Shown here in pieces: positions 55,692-64,000 of a stretch of DNA of 64,000 bases. The notes beneath the pieces were generated by a model. That model was not told the origin of the DNA, made no database searches, and saw only the letters and a program-made list of their open reading frames with translations. The stretch lies in the NCBI RefSeq assembly GCF_021533195.1, contig NZ_JAJNKB010000007.1:124001-188000 (forward strand), read 5' to 3'. The stretch is from Portibacter marinus. GTDB taxonomy: Bacteria > Bacteroidota > Bacteroidia > Chitinophagales > Saprospiraceae. Positions within the stretch are counted from its first letter, which is position 1. Every line of letters begins with the position of its first letter. The position numbers were made by a program, and so were the translations under genes.

Positions 55692-55707
55692 TGGCATGTC
55701 AATTGGC
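55692..55707 (+). promoter_or_regulatory. Sigma-54-type promoter of the efflux operon
   Basis: TGGCATG-TCAA-TTGG: -24 box with one common change (C to T) and a -12 box one base off TTGC. Transcription would start near 55718. The operon ends with an NtrC-type sigma-54 regulator, the likely activator. The sequence shares TGGCAYGYCAATTGR with the promoter at 42274, so both may use the same recognition context. Confidence 0.55.
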
Positions 55708-55733
55708 ATTATATATAACAAGTCGGATGATTG

Positions 55734-57020
55734 ATGAAAGTTTCGACCAACTATAATCTTAGATCTAACATGGATAGAGAAATAAACAAACACGAGAGAT
55801 CTGCTGGTAAACTTTGGCAAGTGCTAAAGTGGATTCTGATCGTAGCGGTCCTGGGTGCTATTTTTTATTGGGGAAGAAATGCCTTGAAAAAAACCGGGGC
55901 AATGGATGATTTTTACATAGCTGTGGTAGAAAAAGGAGACATTCAAAACACACTCACCGCTTCTGGAATCGTCCAACCCTCTTTCGAAAGGGAAATCAAC
56001 GCTCCTGTCAATACCGAAATTAATCAGGTAGTGCTTCCAAAAGGAACCGTTGTCGAGAAAGGCCAACTTATCATGAATCTGGACCAGGAATTTACGCAAT
56101 TGGAATACGAGAGATTATATGACGAGTTGGAATTGAAGGAAAATAATCTTGACAAACTGAAACTTCAATACGACAAGGAGCTTAAGGATTTGGATTATGA
56201 GGATCAAATAAAGGCTTTAAATCTGAGCCAACTAAGGGCACAGGTTAAGGACCAGGAAAGATTGGTAGAAGTTGGCGGCGCTACCGCTGAAGAATTAGAG
56301 CAAGCACGCTTGAGATTACAAGTGGCAGAAATTGAAAAACTCATGCTTGAAAACAATCTCGAGTATACCCGCAAAGCCAATGTTAAGGAGAAAAGAAATC
56401 TTGAATTAGAATTTACCATACAGCAAAAGCGCTTGCAGGAACTCAGAAGAAAATTGACAGAAACAGAAGTTAGGGCACCATTAGATGGGGTCATTACCTG
56501 GATTTTAGAAGATGTTGGAAGGACAGTTAGTCAGGGTGAGCCACTGGTTCGAATTGCTGACCTGGATAGTTATGTGGTCGAAGCCAGCACCTCTGATCGA
56601 AACTCTGAAAAGATCAATGTGGGCATGCCGGTAAACGTAAGGATCAACAACAATATCTTGGAAGGCACCATCAGCAATGTGCTTCCTGCAGTGGAAAACA
56701 ACACGGTAAAATTTATCGTCGAGCTGGATAAAAAAGACGATGAGTCTCTTAGACCTAATATGAGGGCTGAGGTTTTCCTGATCACCGATCAGAAATCAGA
56801 TGTTTTCAAAATCAAGAACGGTGCAGCATTTAATGGAGCCACCAATCTAGATGTCTTTACCATCGAAGGTGACGAAGCTAGGAAGATCAGAATCACCAAG
56901 GGACTAAGTAATGCAGACTATGTAGAAATCGCCAGCCCCAATGTTCGAGTAGGTCAGCGGATTATCATTTCAGATACAGAGGAGTATGAACACTTAGAAC
57001 AATTTAAAATCAACAAGTGA
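55734..57020 (+). CDS. Efflux periplasmic adaptor (membrane fusion protein)
   Basis: An approximately 428-residue MFP. A transmembrane anchor at about 27-44 (WILIVAVLGAIFYWG), a lipoyl half-domain (ITAS-like GIVQPSFEREINAPV, then LPKGTVVEKGQLIMNLD), a long coiled-coil hairpin (about 115-235), the second lipoyl half (ETEVRAPLDGVITWI) and a beta-barrel. It links an inner-membrane ABC transporter to TolC. The ATG at 55734 is plausible, but a second at 55770 (MDREINKHER) fits a longer leader from the promoter at 55692. It overlaps the TolC gene by one base. Confidence 0.88.
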   Translation: MKVSTNYNLRSNMDREINKHERSAGKLWQVLKWILIVAVLGAIFYWGRNALKKTGAMDDFYIAVVEKGDIQNTLTASGIVQPSFEREINAPVNTEINQVVLPKGTVVEKGQLIMNLDQEFTQLEYERLYDELELKENNLDKLKLQYDKELKDLDYEDQIKALNLSQLRAQVKDQERLVEVGGATAEELEQARLRLQVAEIEKLMLENNLEYTRKANVKEKRNLELEFTIQQKRLQELRRKLTETEVRAPLDGVITWILEDVGRTVSQGEPLVRIADLDSYVVEASTSDRNSEKINVGMPVNVRINNNILEGTISNVLPAVENNTVKFIVELDKKDDESLRPNMRAEVFLITDQKSDVFKIKNGAAFNGATNLDVFTIEGDEARKIRITKGLSNADYVEIASPNVRVGQRIIISDTEEYEHLEQFKINK

Positions 57021-58555
57021 TGAAAGCAGAAGAGTGTAAAATGGGTTTGCTATGTCAATGGTTGACTGGCTGTTCGAAGAGTGTCGGATTGATCACTTTT
57101 ATTTTGGTGACCATTTTCAGCAACCATGTCAGCACACAGGACGATGTGGTCACCTTCGACCAAGTACTGGAGGCTGCAAGAAATGGTAGCTTTCTGTCGG
57201 TAGATGCCACACAGCAGAAGGAAATGGCCCAATTAGATTATGAAATCTTTAAAACGCGGTTAAAACCTAGCATTTCGTTAGATGGAAGAGTCCCCGGTTT
57301 TTTTAGCTCTTCCTCAGCGATCACTCAACCTAATGGCACCATTGAGTTTCAAAGAATTTCACAAAACAATGCCAGCCTCTCCCTATTCGCCCAGCAAAAT
57401 ATTCCACTCACAGGCGCCAGATTATTCGTTCAGTCAGATCTTCAGAGATTCGACGATTTCACACTCAATAATCGACTTTATAACGGGATACCATTAAGAA
57501 TCGGGATCAGCCAACCCCTTTTCGGATTCAATCAGATTAAATGGGACAGTAAGTTGGCTCCGGTCTATTTAAACGAAGCTGAAACGCAATACAACTTTGA
57601 CCTTGAAAACACACAGTTTCAAGCTACATTTCTTTATTTCCAGGTCATCATCGCGGAAGAAAACAGCAAGATCGCTTTGCTTAATACTGAAGTAAATGAA
57701 AACCTGATTAAAATAGCGGAACGCAGACTGGAACTGGGCAAAATTTCAGAAGATGAAAAACTTCAATTACAGATTGAGCTGGAAAATGCCAGGACGAATC
57801 TCAGAACTTCGAATTACAACCTACAGGCAGCTAAGAATAATTTAGCAACCTTTCTCTATTCCAGTTCAACTTTTGGAAATAGCAATAATTCCATTGACAT
57901 AAGCAATTACACCTTTATCATACCAGAACCTCTTCAGGAAATAATGATTGACGAAGATAGAGCTGTACGGATGGCACTCAAGAATCGACCAGAAATCATT
58001 GCTTACGAGCGTCAAATTTTGGAAAGTCAGAGAAATATGGCACAGGTTAAGGCACAGACCGGACCACAAATGAGCCTGTTTGCGAGTTTCGGACTGGCCA
58101 GAGGATCGAAGAACTTAGAGCAAATATATGCCGACCCATTTACAGAACAACAACTGAGTCTAAGTTTCTCCATTCCGATCGTGGACTGGGGAAGGCGAAA
58201 ATCTACGCGTAAGCAAGCAGAGATCCAGTTGCAAAATACCCTGGCCAACATCAGCCAGGACAAAATCGAAATTGAAAACAATACCAAACTTAAAGTTCGT
58301 GAATTTCTGATGTTGCAACAAGCAGTTCAAGATCAGGAAGCCATCAGAGCAATGGCCGACAAAAGATTCGAGATTGCCAATGAGAGGTACATTCTGGGGG
58401 CCATCAGTATTACAGATTTCACATTGGCGCAAAGAGAAAAAGACCAGACCCGAAGAAATTATATACAGACCCTGAGTAATTACTGGAATGCATATTACTC
58501 GCTCCGATTACTCACAGGATTTGATTTTGCTAAAAATGAACAAATAACTTATTGA
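57020..58555 (+). CDS. TolC-family outer-membrane channel
   Basis: A 511-residue TolC-like protein with a long N-terminal signal region (to about residue 40; VTIFSNHVSTQDD) and two repeats of the OEP fold. Coiled-coil helices show in ISEDEKLQLQIELENARTNL and again near the C-terminus, with a conserved SGxF-type repeat structure. It forms the exit duct for the MFP-ABC system. The TGATG junction with the adaptor gene implies translational coupling. Confidence 0.87.
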   Translation: MKAEECKMGLLCQWLTGCSKSVGLITFILVTIFSNHVSTQDDVVTFDQVLEAARNGSFLSVDATQQKEMAQLDYEIFKTRLKPSISLDGRVPGFFSSSSAITQPNGTIEFQRISQNNASLSLFAQQNIPLTGARLFVQSDLQRFDDFTLNNRLYNGIPLRIGISQPLFGFNQIKWDSKLAPVYLNEAETQYNFDLENTQFQATFLYFQVIIAEENSKIALLNTEVNENLIKIAERRLELGKISEDEKLQLQIELENARTNLRTSNYNLQAAKNNLATFLYSSSTFGNSNNSIDISNYTFIIPEPLQEIMIDEDRAVRMALKNRPEIIAYERQILESQRNMAQVKAQTGPQMSLFASFGLARGSKNLEQIYADPFTEQQLSLSFSIPIVDWGRRKSTRKQAEIQLQNTLANISQDKIEIENNTKLKVREFLMLQQAVQDQEAIRAMADKRFEIANERYILGAISITDFTLAQREKDQTRRNYIQTLSNYWNAYYSLRLLTGFDFAKNEQITY

Positions 58556-58557
58556 TT

Positions 58558-59223
58558 ATGATATCACTACAAAATGTTTCGAAAGTTTACCGAACGAAAA
58601 CCATTGAAACAACAGCATTGAATAATATCAACCTTGAAGTACCTAAAGGTGAATTTCTAAGTATTATGGGGCCTTCAGGATGTGGAAAATCCACCTTACT
58701 GAATATCATTGGTTTACTGGATGAACCTTCTGATGGAGCTGTCATTGTCGCGGGACAAACCGTTCAAAAATACAGTTCGAAAGCTACTTCCAGATTTAGA
58801 AATGAGAAGCTGGGCTTTATATTTCAGAGCTTTCATTTGATTCCTGATCTCAAGGTGATAGATAATGTAGAATTACCACTTTTATACAGAAACGTCAGTG
58901 GAAAGGAAAGAAGGCGATTGAGTGAAGAAGCATTGGAATCTGTAGGTTTAAAAAACAGAATGAACCACTTTCCTAACCAGTTGTCTGGTGGTCAGAAGCA
59001 GCGGGTTGCCATCGCCCGAGCCATTGTAGGTAAACCTGAAATTATTCTGGCAGATGAGCCTACCGGAAACCTGGACAGTGTGATGGGTAATGAAGTGATG
59101 GACATACTGATGAAACTTAACAAGGAAGGACAAACCACCATCGTCATGGTAACTCATGATGAGAATATGGCTCGAAAAACCAACAGGTTAGTGAGATTAT
59201 ATGACGGAAGCCAAATTCAATAA
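58558..59223 (+). CDS. MacB/LolD-type ABC ATPase
   Basis: A 222-residue ATPase with Walker A GPSGCGKST (38-46), Q-loop FQSFHLI, signature LSGGQKQR (142-149), Walker B ILADEPTGN (163-171) and the H-loop THDE. The fold belongs to the MacB/LolD/FtsE group that serves FtsX-type permeases. I chose the ATG at 58558 after the TolC stop; an upstream TTG is inferior. Confidence 0.93.
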   Translation: MISLQNVSKVYRTKTIETTALNNINLEVPKGEFLSIMGPSGCGKSTLLNIIGLLDEPSDGAVIVAGQTVQKYSSKATSRFRNEKLGFIFQSFHLIPDLKVIDNVELPLLYRNVSGKERRRLSEEALESVGLKNRMNHFPNQLSGGQKQRVAIARAIVGKPEIILADEPTGNLDSVMGNEVMDILMKLNKEGQTTIVMVTHDENMARKTNRLVRLYDGSQIQ

Positions 59224-59241
59224 TCTTTAAAACCACAACAC

Positions 59242-60576
59242 ATGTTTAAAAATTATCTACTGCTTGCCTGGAGAGTTTTAGGCAGAAAAAAATTCTTCAC
59301 CTTCATCAGTTTATTTGGAATCAGTTTTACACTGGGCATCCTGATGGTCATCATATCATTTCTTCAAACAGAACTTGGAACAGATCAGCCCTGGACCAAC
59401 AGAAACAGAATGGTAATGTTTGGAATGATCGAAATGAGAAATGTAGTTCCAGATACTACTTTTCTTATTGACTCTACCCTGGTAGATGGCGTTATGGCTT
59501 ATGACACCACTAAATCTGTAGGTGAAACCAGCAACTCCACAACGATCAGTTCACTGGGAGGCCGATTCCTCGAAAACCATTTCAGGGACCTGAAGTATGC
59601 AGAGAACGAAACTTTTTACATACCAGGGGTATCTTATAATGCTTATGTAAATGATTCTAAAATAGTACTTGACTGTTATTACACCGATCCAAATTACTGG
59701 GAAATTCTGGATTTTAATTTTATAGAAGGACGGCCCTATGACCAGGATATGTTCGACAGAGCGGAACAAGTAGTCGTGATTACAGATAAAATAGCGAATG
59801 AATACTTTGGTACCGATGAGGATATCGTAGGACGAGAGATCAAGATGGATGGCAAAAACCACAAAGTGATCGGTTTGATTAAAAAACCCCTTTCTTCATT
59901 ACTGAATGGTGATGTATGGGCCCCCACCACACTTTTAGCCAATTACCTAGGGGATATAGATCGGTATACAGGAGGATACCGATCTTATTTTTTAGCCCGA
60001 TCCAAAAGTGATGTAACCAAGTTGCAAGCTGAAATAGAAGCCAAAGAAGATGAAATACCATTAGACATCATCGAAGACTATAATCAGATGTTTTTAGAAG
60101 ATAAAACTGGAAATATGTTCCAGGCATTTGCAAGGAACCTCATTCCATTCAATGAGCCACGCAGAGCAGGAAGGGCACTGAGTATCATCCTGATCGGTTT
60201 CATCACTTTATTCGTTCTCTTACCGACCTTGAACCTGATCAATCTCAACGTCAGTCGCATCATGGAACGGTCTTCGGAAATTGGCGTCAGGAAAGCATTC
60301 GGTGCAAGCAAAGGAAATATTCTAGGTCAGTTCATTTTTGAAAATGTGATCTTAACGATTATCGGTGGTTTTATAGGCCTGGGGCTAGCTTCACTGCTTA
60401 TTTATTTTATAAACAGTGCCAACTTACTTGAATTTCTGAAGCTCACTGTGAATTATAAGTTTTTCATCATCAGCTTTATTATCGTCATTCTCTTCGGTAT
60501 TATCTCCGGATTTTTACCGGCGTATCGTATGTCAAAAATCCATATTGTTAACGCTCTTAAATCAAATAAACTATGA
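59242..60576 (+). CDS. MacB-like ABC permease 1
   Basis: A 444-residue permease with the FtsX/MacB topology: an N-terminal helix (about 18-40), a large periplasmic domain (about 45-300; MacB_PCD) and three C-terminal helices (about 310-330, 360-390, 400-430). The signature SRIMERSSEIGVRKAFGASK lies before the second helix. It pairs with the next gene (4-base overlap) as a heterodimeric mechanotransmission transporter. Confidence 0.9.
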   Translation: MFKNYLLLAWRVLGRKKFFTFISLFGISFTLGILMVIISFLQTELGTDQPWTNRNRMVMFGMIEMRNVVPDTTFLIDSTLVDGVMAYDTTKSVGETSNSTTISSLGGRFLENHFRDLKYAENETFYIPGVSYNAYVNDSKIVLDCYYTDPNYWEILDFNFIEGRPYDQDMFDRAEQVVVITDKIANEYFGTDEDIVGREIKMDGKNHKVIGLIKKPLSSLLNGDVWAPTTLLANYLGDIDRYTGGYRSYFLARSKSDVTKLQAEIEAKEDEIPLDIIEDYNQMFLEDKTGNMFQAFARNLIPFNEPRRAGRALSIILIGFITLFVLLPTLNLINLNVSRIMERSSEIGVRKAFGASKGNILGQFIFENVILTIIGGFIGLGLASLLIYFINSANLLEFLKLTVNYKFFIISFIIVILFGIISGFLPAYRMSKIHIVNALKSNKL

Positions 60577-61742
60577 TATCGCATATTCTCAAACTGATAT
60601 GGAATAAAAAAAGTAACAACAGCCTTCTGATTATAGAAATCTTTCTTTCATTTCTTGTGCTTTTCGCCGTTTTAAGTTATGTGATCTACAATACCGATCG
60701 GCTTTCGATTACCACTGGTTTTGAGACAGAAAATAGATGGCTGATTTATTTGGATAGAAACAATGATGGTATGGATTCGACTGCTATCGCAGAAATGAAA
60801 ACGACTTTAAAAAGAGAATTGCGCGCCATGCCAAACATAGAAGCGGTCTCCTTCACTAATGGCGTGGGACCATATAGCAATAATACCTGGCAGTCCAGCT
60901 CAGATGATATGGGCTTCGAGATTTTTTCCAGATATGTCTATGCAGATGAAGATTTTGAAGAAACCATGGGAATAAATGTAATAGAGGGCCGATGGTTTGA
61001 AGAAGACGATGTAAATGCAACTTATGAACCTATGATCGTCAATGAGTTTTTTATGAATGAGTATTTTCCAGACAAGTCTATGGTGGATTCAATTATCCTT
61101 TTTGATGGAGATAAAAGGGTGGTTGGTGTCATAGATGATTACAGATATAATGGAATTTTCGAAGAGCCGGTTTCCACTTCATTTTTTCTGCAACCACATA
61201 CAGCTGAGAGAGCATCGATTGTGTATTTGAAACTTTCTCCAAATACTCCGAAGACATTTGAAGAAGAAGTGAGCAAGACCGTAGAAAGTATTACCAAGAG
61301 CAGCAGCTTTGTTATTCAGGATTTGTCAGCGATGGAAAGAAGGAACAGCCGTGAAACATGGATACCTATGATTGCCTTATTATCTATCAGCGGATTTCTT
61401 TGTATCAATGTAGCTCTGGGATTGTTCGGAGTGCTTTGGTACAACATCAATAATCGGCGATCTGAAATAGGATTACGTAGAGCATTAGGAGCAAGTAGAC
61501 AGAGCATCGCATCTCAGTTTACAGGTGAAGTTCTGATGTTGACTGTTTTAGCAGTTTTGGTGGGAATATTTTTTGCGGTGCAAGTCCCCTTATTAAAGCT
61601 AATTGATATTCCTCCTGTGATTTTTTATAGGTCCATGTTGTATTCTGCCCTCATCATTTTAACAATAGTAGTGATTTGTGCACTTTATCCATCTGCTCAG
61701 GCATCACGCATACAGCCTGCAACAGCATTACACGAAGATTAG
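60573..61742 (+). CDS. MacB-like ABC permease 2
   Basis: A 389-residue permease, same topology as its neighbour but shorter and more divergent: N-terminal helix (about 18-38), periplasmic domain to about 255, and three helices (ILTIVVICALYPSAQASR near the end). The motif NNRRSEIGLRRALGASRQS corresponds to that of permease 1. The 4-base overlap and two unequal subunits point to a heterodimer. Confidence 0.9.
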   Translation: MISHILKLIWNKKSNNSLLIIEIFLSFLVLFAVLSYVIYNTDRLSITTGFETENRWLIYLDRNNDGMDSTAIAEMKTTLKRELRAMPNIEAVSFTNGVGPYSNNTWQSSSDDMGFEIFSRYVYADEDFEETMGINVIEGRWFEEDDVNATYEPMIVNEFFMNEYFPDKSMVDSIILFDGDKRVVGVIDDYRYNGIFEEPVSTSFFLQPHTAERASIVYLKLSPNTPKTFEEEVSKTVESITKSSSFVIQDLSAMERRNSRETWIPMIALLSISGFLCINVALGLFGVLWYNINNRRSEIGLRRALGASRQSIASQFTGEVLMLTVLAVLVGIFFAVQVPLLKLIDIPPVIFYRSMLYSALIILTIVVICALYPSAQASRIQPATALHED

Positions 61743-61756
61743 TAAATTAGCATCAC

Positions 61757-63124
61757 ATGAGCCCATATAGAATTCTTGTTGTTGACGATGATAGAACAGT
61801 TTGTCAAAGTCTTAAATTTCTACTCAGCAAGAGGGGGTTTGAAGTCAATGTGGTACATTATCCCACAGATGTGGCAGAATCACTTGAAGCCTTTAAACCT
61901 CATGTGATTTTATTAGACATGAATTTTACCATCGAGACTTCGGGCAGACAGGGATTGGCTCTTTTAAAAAGAATCAGAGAACAACAGCCCGAAGTTCTTG
62001 TCATATTGATGACGGGTTGGGCAACAGTTCAATTAGCGGTGGAAGGCATGAAACTGGGTGCCAAGGATTTTATTGCAAAACCATGGGATAATAAAGAAAT
62101 GATCTCGGCCATAGAATCTCTCATTACCATTTACGATCCTAAAATTTCGGTGTCAAAATTAGAGGAGGAAGACATATCAATGGTCGGAAAGCACCCTGAT
62201 TTTTTGGAAGTGCTGGAAATGGCAGAAAGGGTAGCACCCACAGAGGCTTCTGTCTTAATTTTGGGAGAAAGTGGAACCGGAAAAGAGCTTTTGGCAGAAG
62301 CTATTCACAAGGGAAGTAAGCGGAAAGATCATGTTTTCGTTAAGGTGAATCTCGGCGGAATTTCAGGTTCTTTGTTTGAATCTGAAATGTTTGGGCACAA
62401 GAAGGGTGCATTTACAGGAGCAGTTGCAGATCGGGAGGGTAGATTCCAGAAAGCACATAAGGGTACCATTTTCCTGGATGAAATCGGAGATTTAGAAATG
62501 GATCACCAGGTGAAACTGTTGCGGGTGCTGCAGGAAAAATCATTCGAAGTGTTGGGTTCCAGCAAACCCATCCGATCCGACTTCCGGGTGATCAGTGCGA
62601 CAAACAAAGATTTGCAATCTATGGTATTTGATCGTCATTTCAGAGAGGATTTGTTTTATAGAATTAATCTCATCACTTTATATCTACCTTCCTTAAATGA
62701 AAGGCCTTCTGATATTCCTATCTTAGTCCGGCATTTTATGGCGAATATGGCCGATCTTTATGAAATGGATATCCCTATTTTAGAAGATGGGGTCTTAGAA
62801 TGGTTGAGTACACAGACATATAAAGGCAATATCAGAGAATTAAAAAACAAGGTAGAAAGAACCGTATTGTTAAACCTGGATAAAAAAGTCATCACGACCA
62901 AAGATTTCAAAGATCTAAAGTTGCGAAATACAAAATCAAGTGTTGTGAATCTACCCAGAGTGGGTGAGGTCAAGTTGGACGAAATGGAAGAACACATGAT
63001 CAGACAAGCACTTTCCTTTCACGAAGACAACATCAGTAAGGCCGCCAGATCATTGGGAATTACCCGAAGTTCGCTCTATCGGCGTTTAGAAAAGTACAAT
63101 ATAGAGCATGAGTCTCAAAGCTAA
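61757..63124 (+). CDS. NtrC/AtoC-family sigma-54 response regulator
   Basis: A 455-residue regulator: receiver (1-120) with Asp54 in VILLDMNFT, AAA+ (about 145-375) with GESGTGKE (170-177) and GAFTGA (217-222), and a Fis HTH (NISKAARSLGITRSSLYRRLEKY). It activates sigma-54 promoters when phosphorylated. It follows the efflux permeases by 14 bases and overlaps the kinase gene by 17. It very likely autoregulates the operon through the promoter at 55692. Confidence 0.95.
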   Translation: MSPYRILVVDDDRTVCQSLKFLLSKRGFEVNVVHYPTDVAESLEAFKPHVILLDMNFTIETSGRQGLALLKRIREQQPEVLVILMTGWATVQLAVEGMKLGAKDFIAKPWDNKEMISAIESLITIYDPKISVSKLEEEDISMVGKHPDFLEVLEMAERVAPTEASVLILGESGTGKELLAEAIHKGSKRKDHVFVKVNLGGISGSLFESEMFGHKKGAFTGAVADREGRFQKAHKGTIFLDEIGDLEMDHQVKLLRVLQEKSFEVLGSSKPIRSDFRVISATNKDLQSMVFDRHFREDLFYRINLITLYLPSLNERPSDIPILVRHFMANMADLYEMDIPILEDGVLEWLSTQTYKGNIRELKNKVERTVLLNLDKKVITTKDFKDLKLRNTKSSVVNLPRVGEVKLDEMEEHMIRQALSFHEDNISKAARSLGITRSSLYRRLEKYNIEHESQS

Positions 63125-64000
63125 ATATTTCACACTCATTATCTTGTTGCATGTTGCTTTAACAGTACTTCTTTATCTCTTTCTTCAGGACAATAAATGG
63201 TGGTTTGTTTTATCAGAGCTTTTCATCTTAATATCGCTGACCATATCCATTCGGTTATTTAAAACCATTAATTATCCTTTTCAGCTTTTGAAATCAGGGA
63301 AGGATACCATGTCCGAAGAAGATTTTACCATTAAGTTTAACGAAACAGGAACAAAAGAGTTGGACGACCTGATCGTGGTTTACAATAGGATGATAGACCA
63401 ATTGAGAAAGGAAAAAACCAGAACTGAAGAACAAAGTTATTTTCTGGAAGACCTGATAGAAAATTCTCCATTGGGTATGCTGATCATGGATTATGACAGA
63501 AAGATTGTGATCGCTAATCAAAAAGTGAAGCAAATTTTAGAAGATGGTGATTTGATCAACAAACAATTGGAAACGATAGATCATCCACTAGCAGCGGAGA
63601 TTGCCAAAATGGAAATTTTTCAGGAGCAAATCATCGCCATTGACGGCTTACACAAGTATAAGTGTAAGTTACATCAATTGATTCACAAAGGATTCCCAAG
63701 GCAGTTTGTTATCATTGAAGAGTTGACCAGTGATCTCCTTGAAGCTGAGAAGCAAGCTTATGGAAAGGTAATAAGGATGATGTCGCATGAAGTGAATAAC
63801 AGCATGGGAGCAGTGAATTCCATATTGCAGAATGTTAGTGATTTCGCGCTTAGCGAAGAAGAAGATCAGGAATACAGGGATTATTTAGAAATAGCGATTG
63901 AGCGTAACCGCAAGCTGGGAAAATTTACCGACAATTTTGCAGAGTTCATTCGTCTAGCTAAACCATTGCTGGTAAAGATTGACCTTAATGCTTTGTTGGA
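63108..64000 (+). CDS. Sensor histidine kinase, partner of the sigma-54 regulator (3' partial)
   Basis: The ATG at 63108 lies 17 bases inside the end of the regulator gene. The visible 297 residues show two transmembrane helices (about 5-50), a HAMP-like linker, a PAS domain (about 120-210; LIENSPLGMLIMDYDRKIVIANQ) and the start of a dimerisation domain with His227 in RMMSHEVNNSMGAV. The ATPase is beyond the window. It is the cognate kinase of the NtrC-type regulator. Confidence 0.92.
   Translation, partial: MSLKAKYFTLIILLHVALTVLLYLFLQDNKWWFVLSELFILISLTISIRLFKTINYPFQLLKSGKDTMSEEDFTIKFNETGTKELDDLIVVYNRMIDQLRKEKTRTEEQSYFLEDLIENSPLGMLIMDYDRKIVIANQKVKQILEDGDLINKQLETIDHPLAAEIAKMEIFQEQIIAIDGLHKYKCKLHQLIHKGFPRQFVIIEELTSDLLEAEKQAYGKVIRMMSHEVNNSMGAVNSILQNVSDFALSEEEDQEYRDYLEIAIERNRKLGKFTDNFAEFIRLAKPLLVKIDLNALL

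Overview
The window looks like a chromosomal piece of a free-living, probably marine member of the Bacteroidota, most likely Cytophagales-like. The evidence is a type IX secretion C-terminal sorting domain (1-1.5 kb), a SusC-like/TonB-dependent receptor, CBM9/DUF5916 and DUF3089 proteins, LytTR/LytS and TPR-kinase signalling, many SPII lipoproteins, a Bacteroidota-type promoter (TTG-N19-TAnnTTTG) before 6035, and weak Shine-Dalgarno sequences. The genus cannot be fixed from sequence alone.

Layout. 1-2.8 kb: end of a secreted protein made of near-identical carbohydrate-binding-like repeats, overlapping a FucP-type sugar permease. 3.0-3.7 kb: HAD phosphatase/mutase. 3.8-5.8 kb: a small accessory island holding an RHS-core remnant, a tRNA/tmRNA 3'-end-like fragment, a YefM-YoeB toxin-antitoxin pair and two structured repeats that copy the end and terminator of tRNA-Cys, which borders the island. 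6-16.8 kb: S41-type lipoprotein, galactokinase, a 51-bp tandem repeat, a DUF5916 protein, an anchorless TonB-domain protein overlapping parC, and an amidase lipoprotein. 17-23.8 kb: an ECF sigma factor with a membrane partner bearing five cytoplasmic repeats, a WD40 protein, and a four-gene minus-strand group with NhaC and a LytTR regulator.

23.9-27.4 kb is a tight four-gene carbohydrate/sugar-acid catabolic operon (epimerase-like TIM barrel, enolase-superfamily enzyme, VOC protein, 2-hydroxyacid dehydrogenase). 27.5-32.2 kb holds two TPR sensor kinases and a NarL-type regulator. 32.3-36.9 kb: penicillin-acylase-family enzyme, smpB, a DUF6265-like lipoprotein, a DJ-1/PfpI lipoprotein, a DUF1328 membrane protein and a thioredoxin-fold protein without catalytic cysteines. 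36.9-42.5 kb is a light-sensing locus: an orphan PAS/sigma-54 activator divergent from a bacteriophytochrome kinase, a single-domain response regulator and heme oxygenase (biliverdin supply), followed by a 67-codon gene with a sigma-54-like promoter.

42.7-55.4 kb: X-Pro peptidase-like hydrolase, MBL hydrolase with OsmC and MetZ, a DUF3089 lipoprotein, a histidine kinase overlapping a TonB-dependent receptor, and three Asp-box proteins ending in a GH33-type sialidase. 55.7-64 kb: an MFP-TolC-MacB-like ABC efflux operon ending in its own NtrC-type regulator and kinase, with a second sigma-54-like promoter in front. The kinase runs off the window. No CRISPR array, rRNA, intact transposase or complete prophage was seen.
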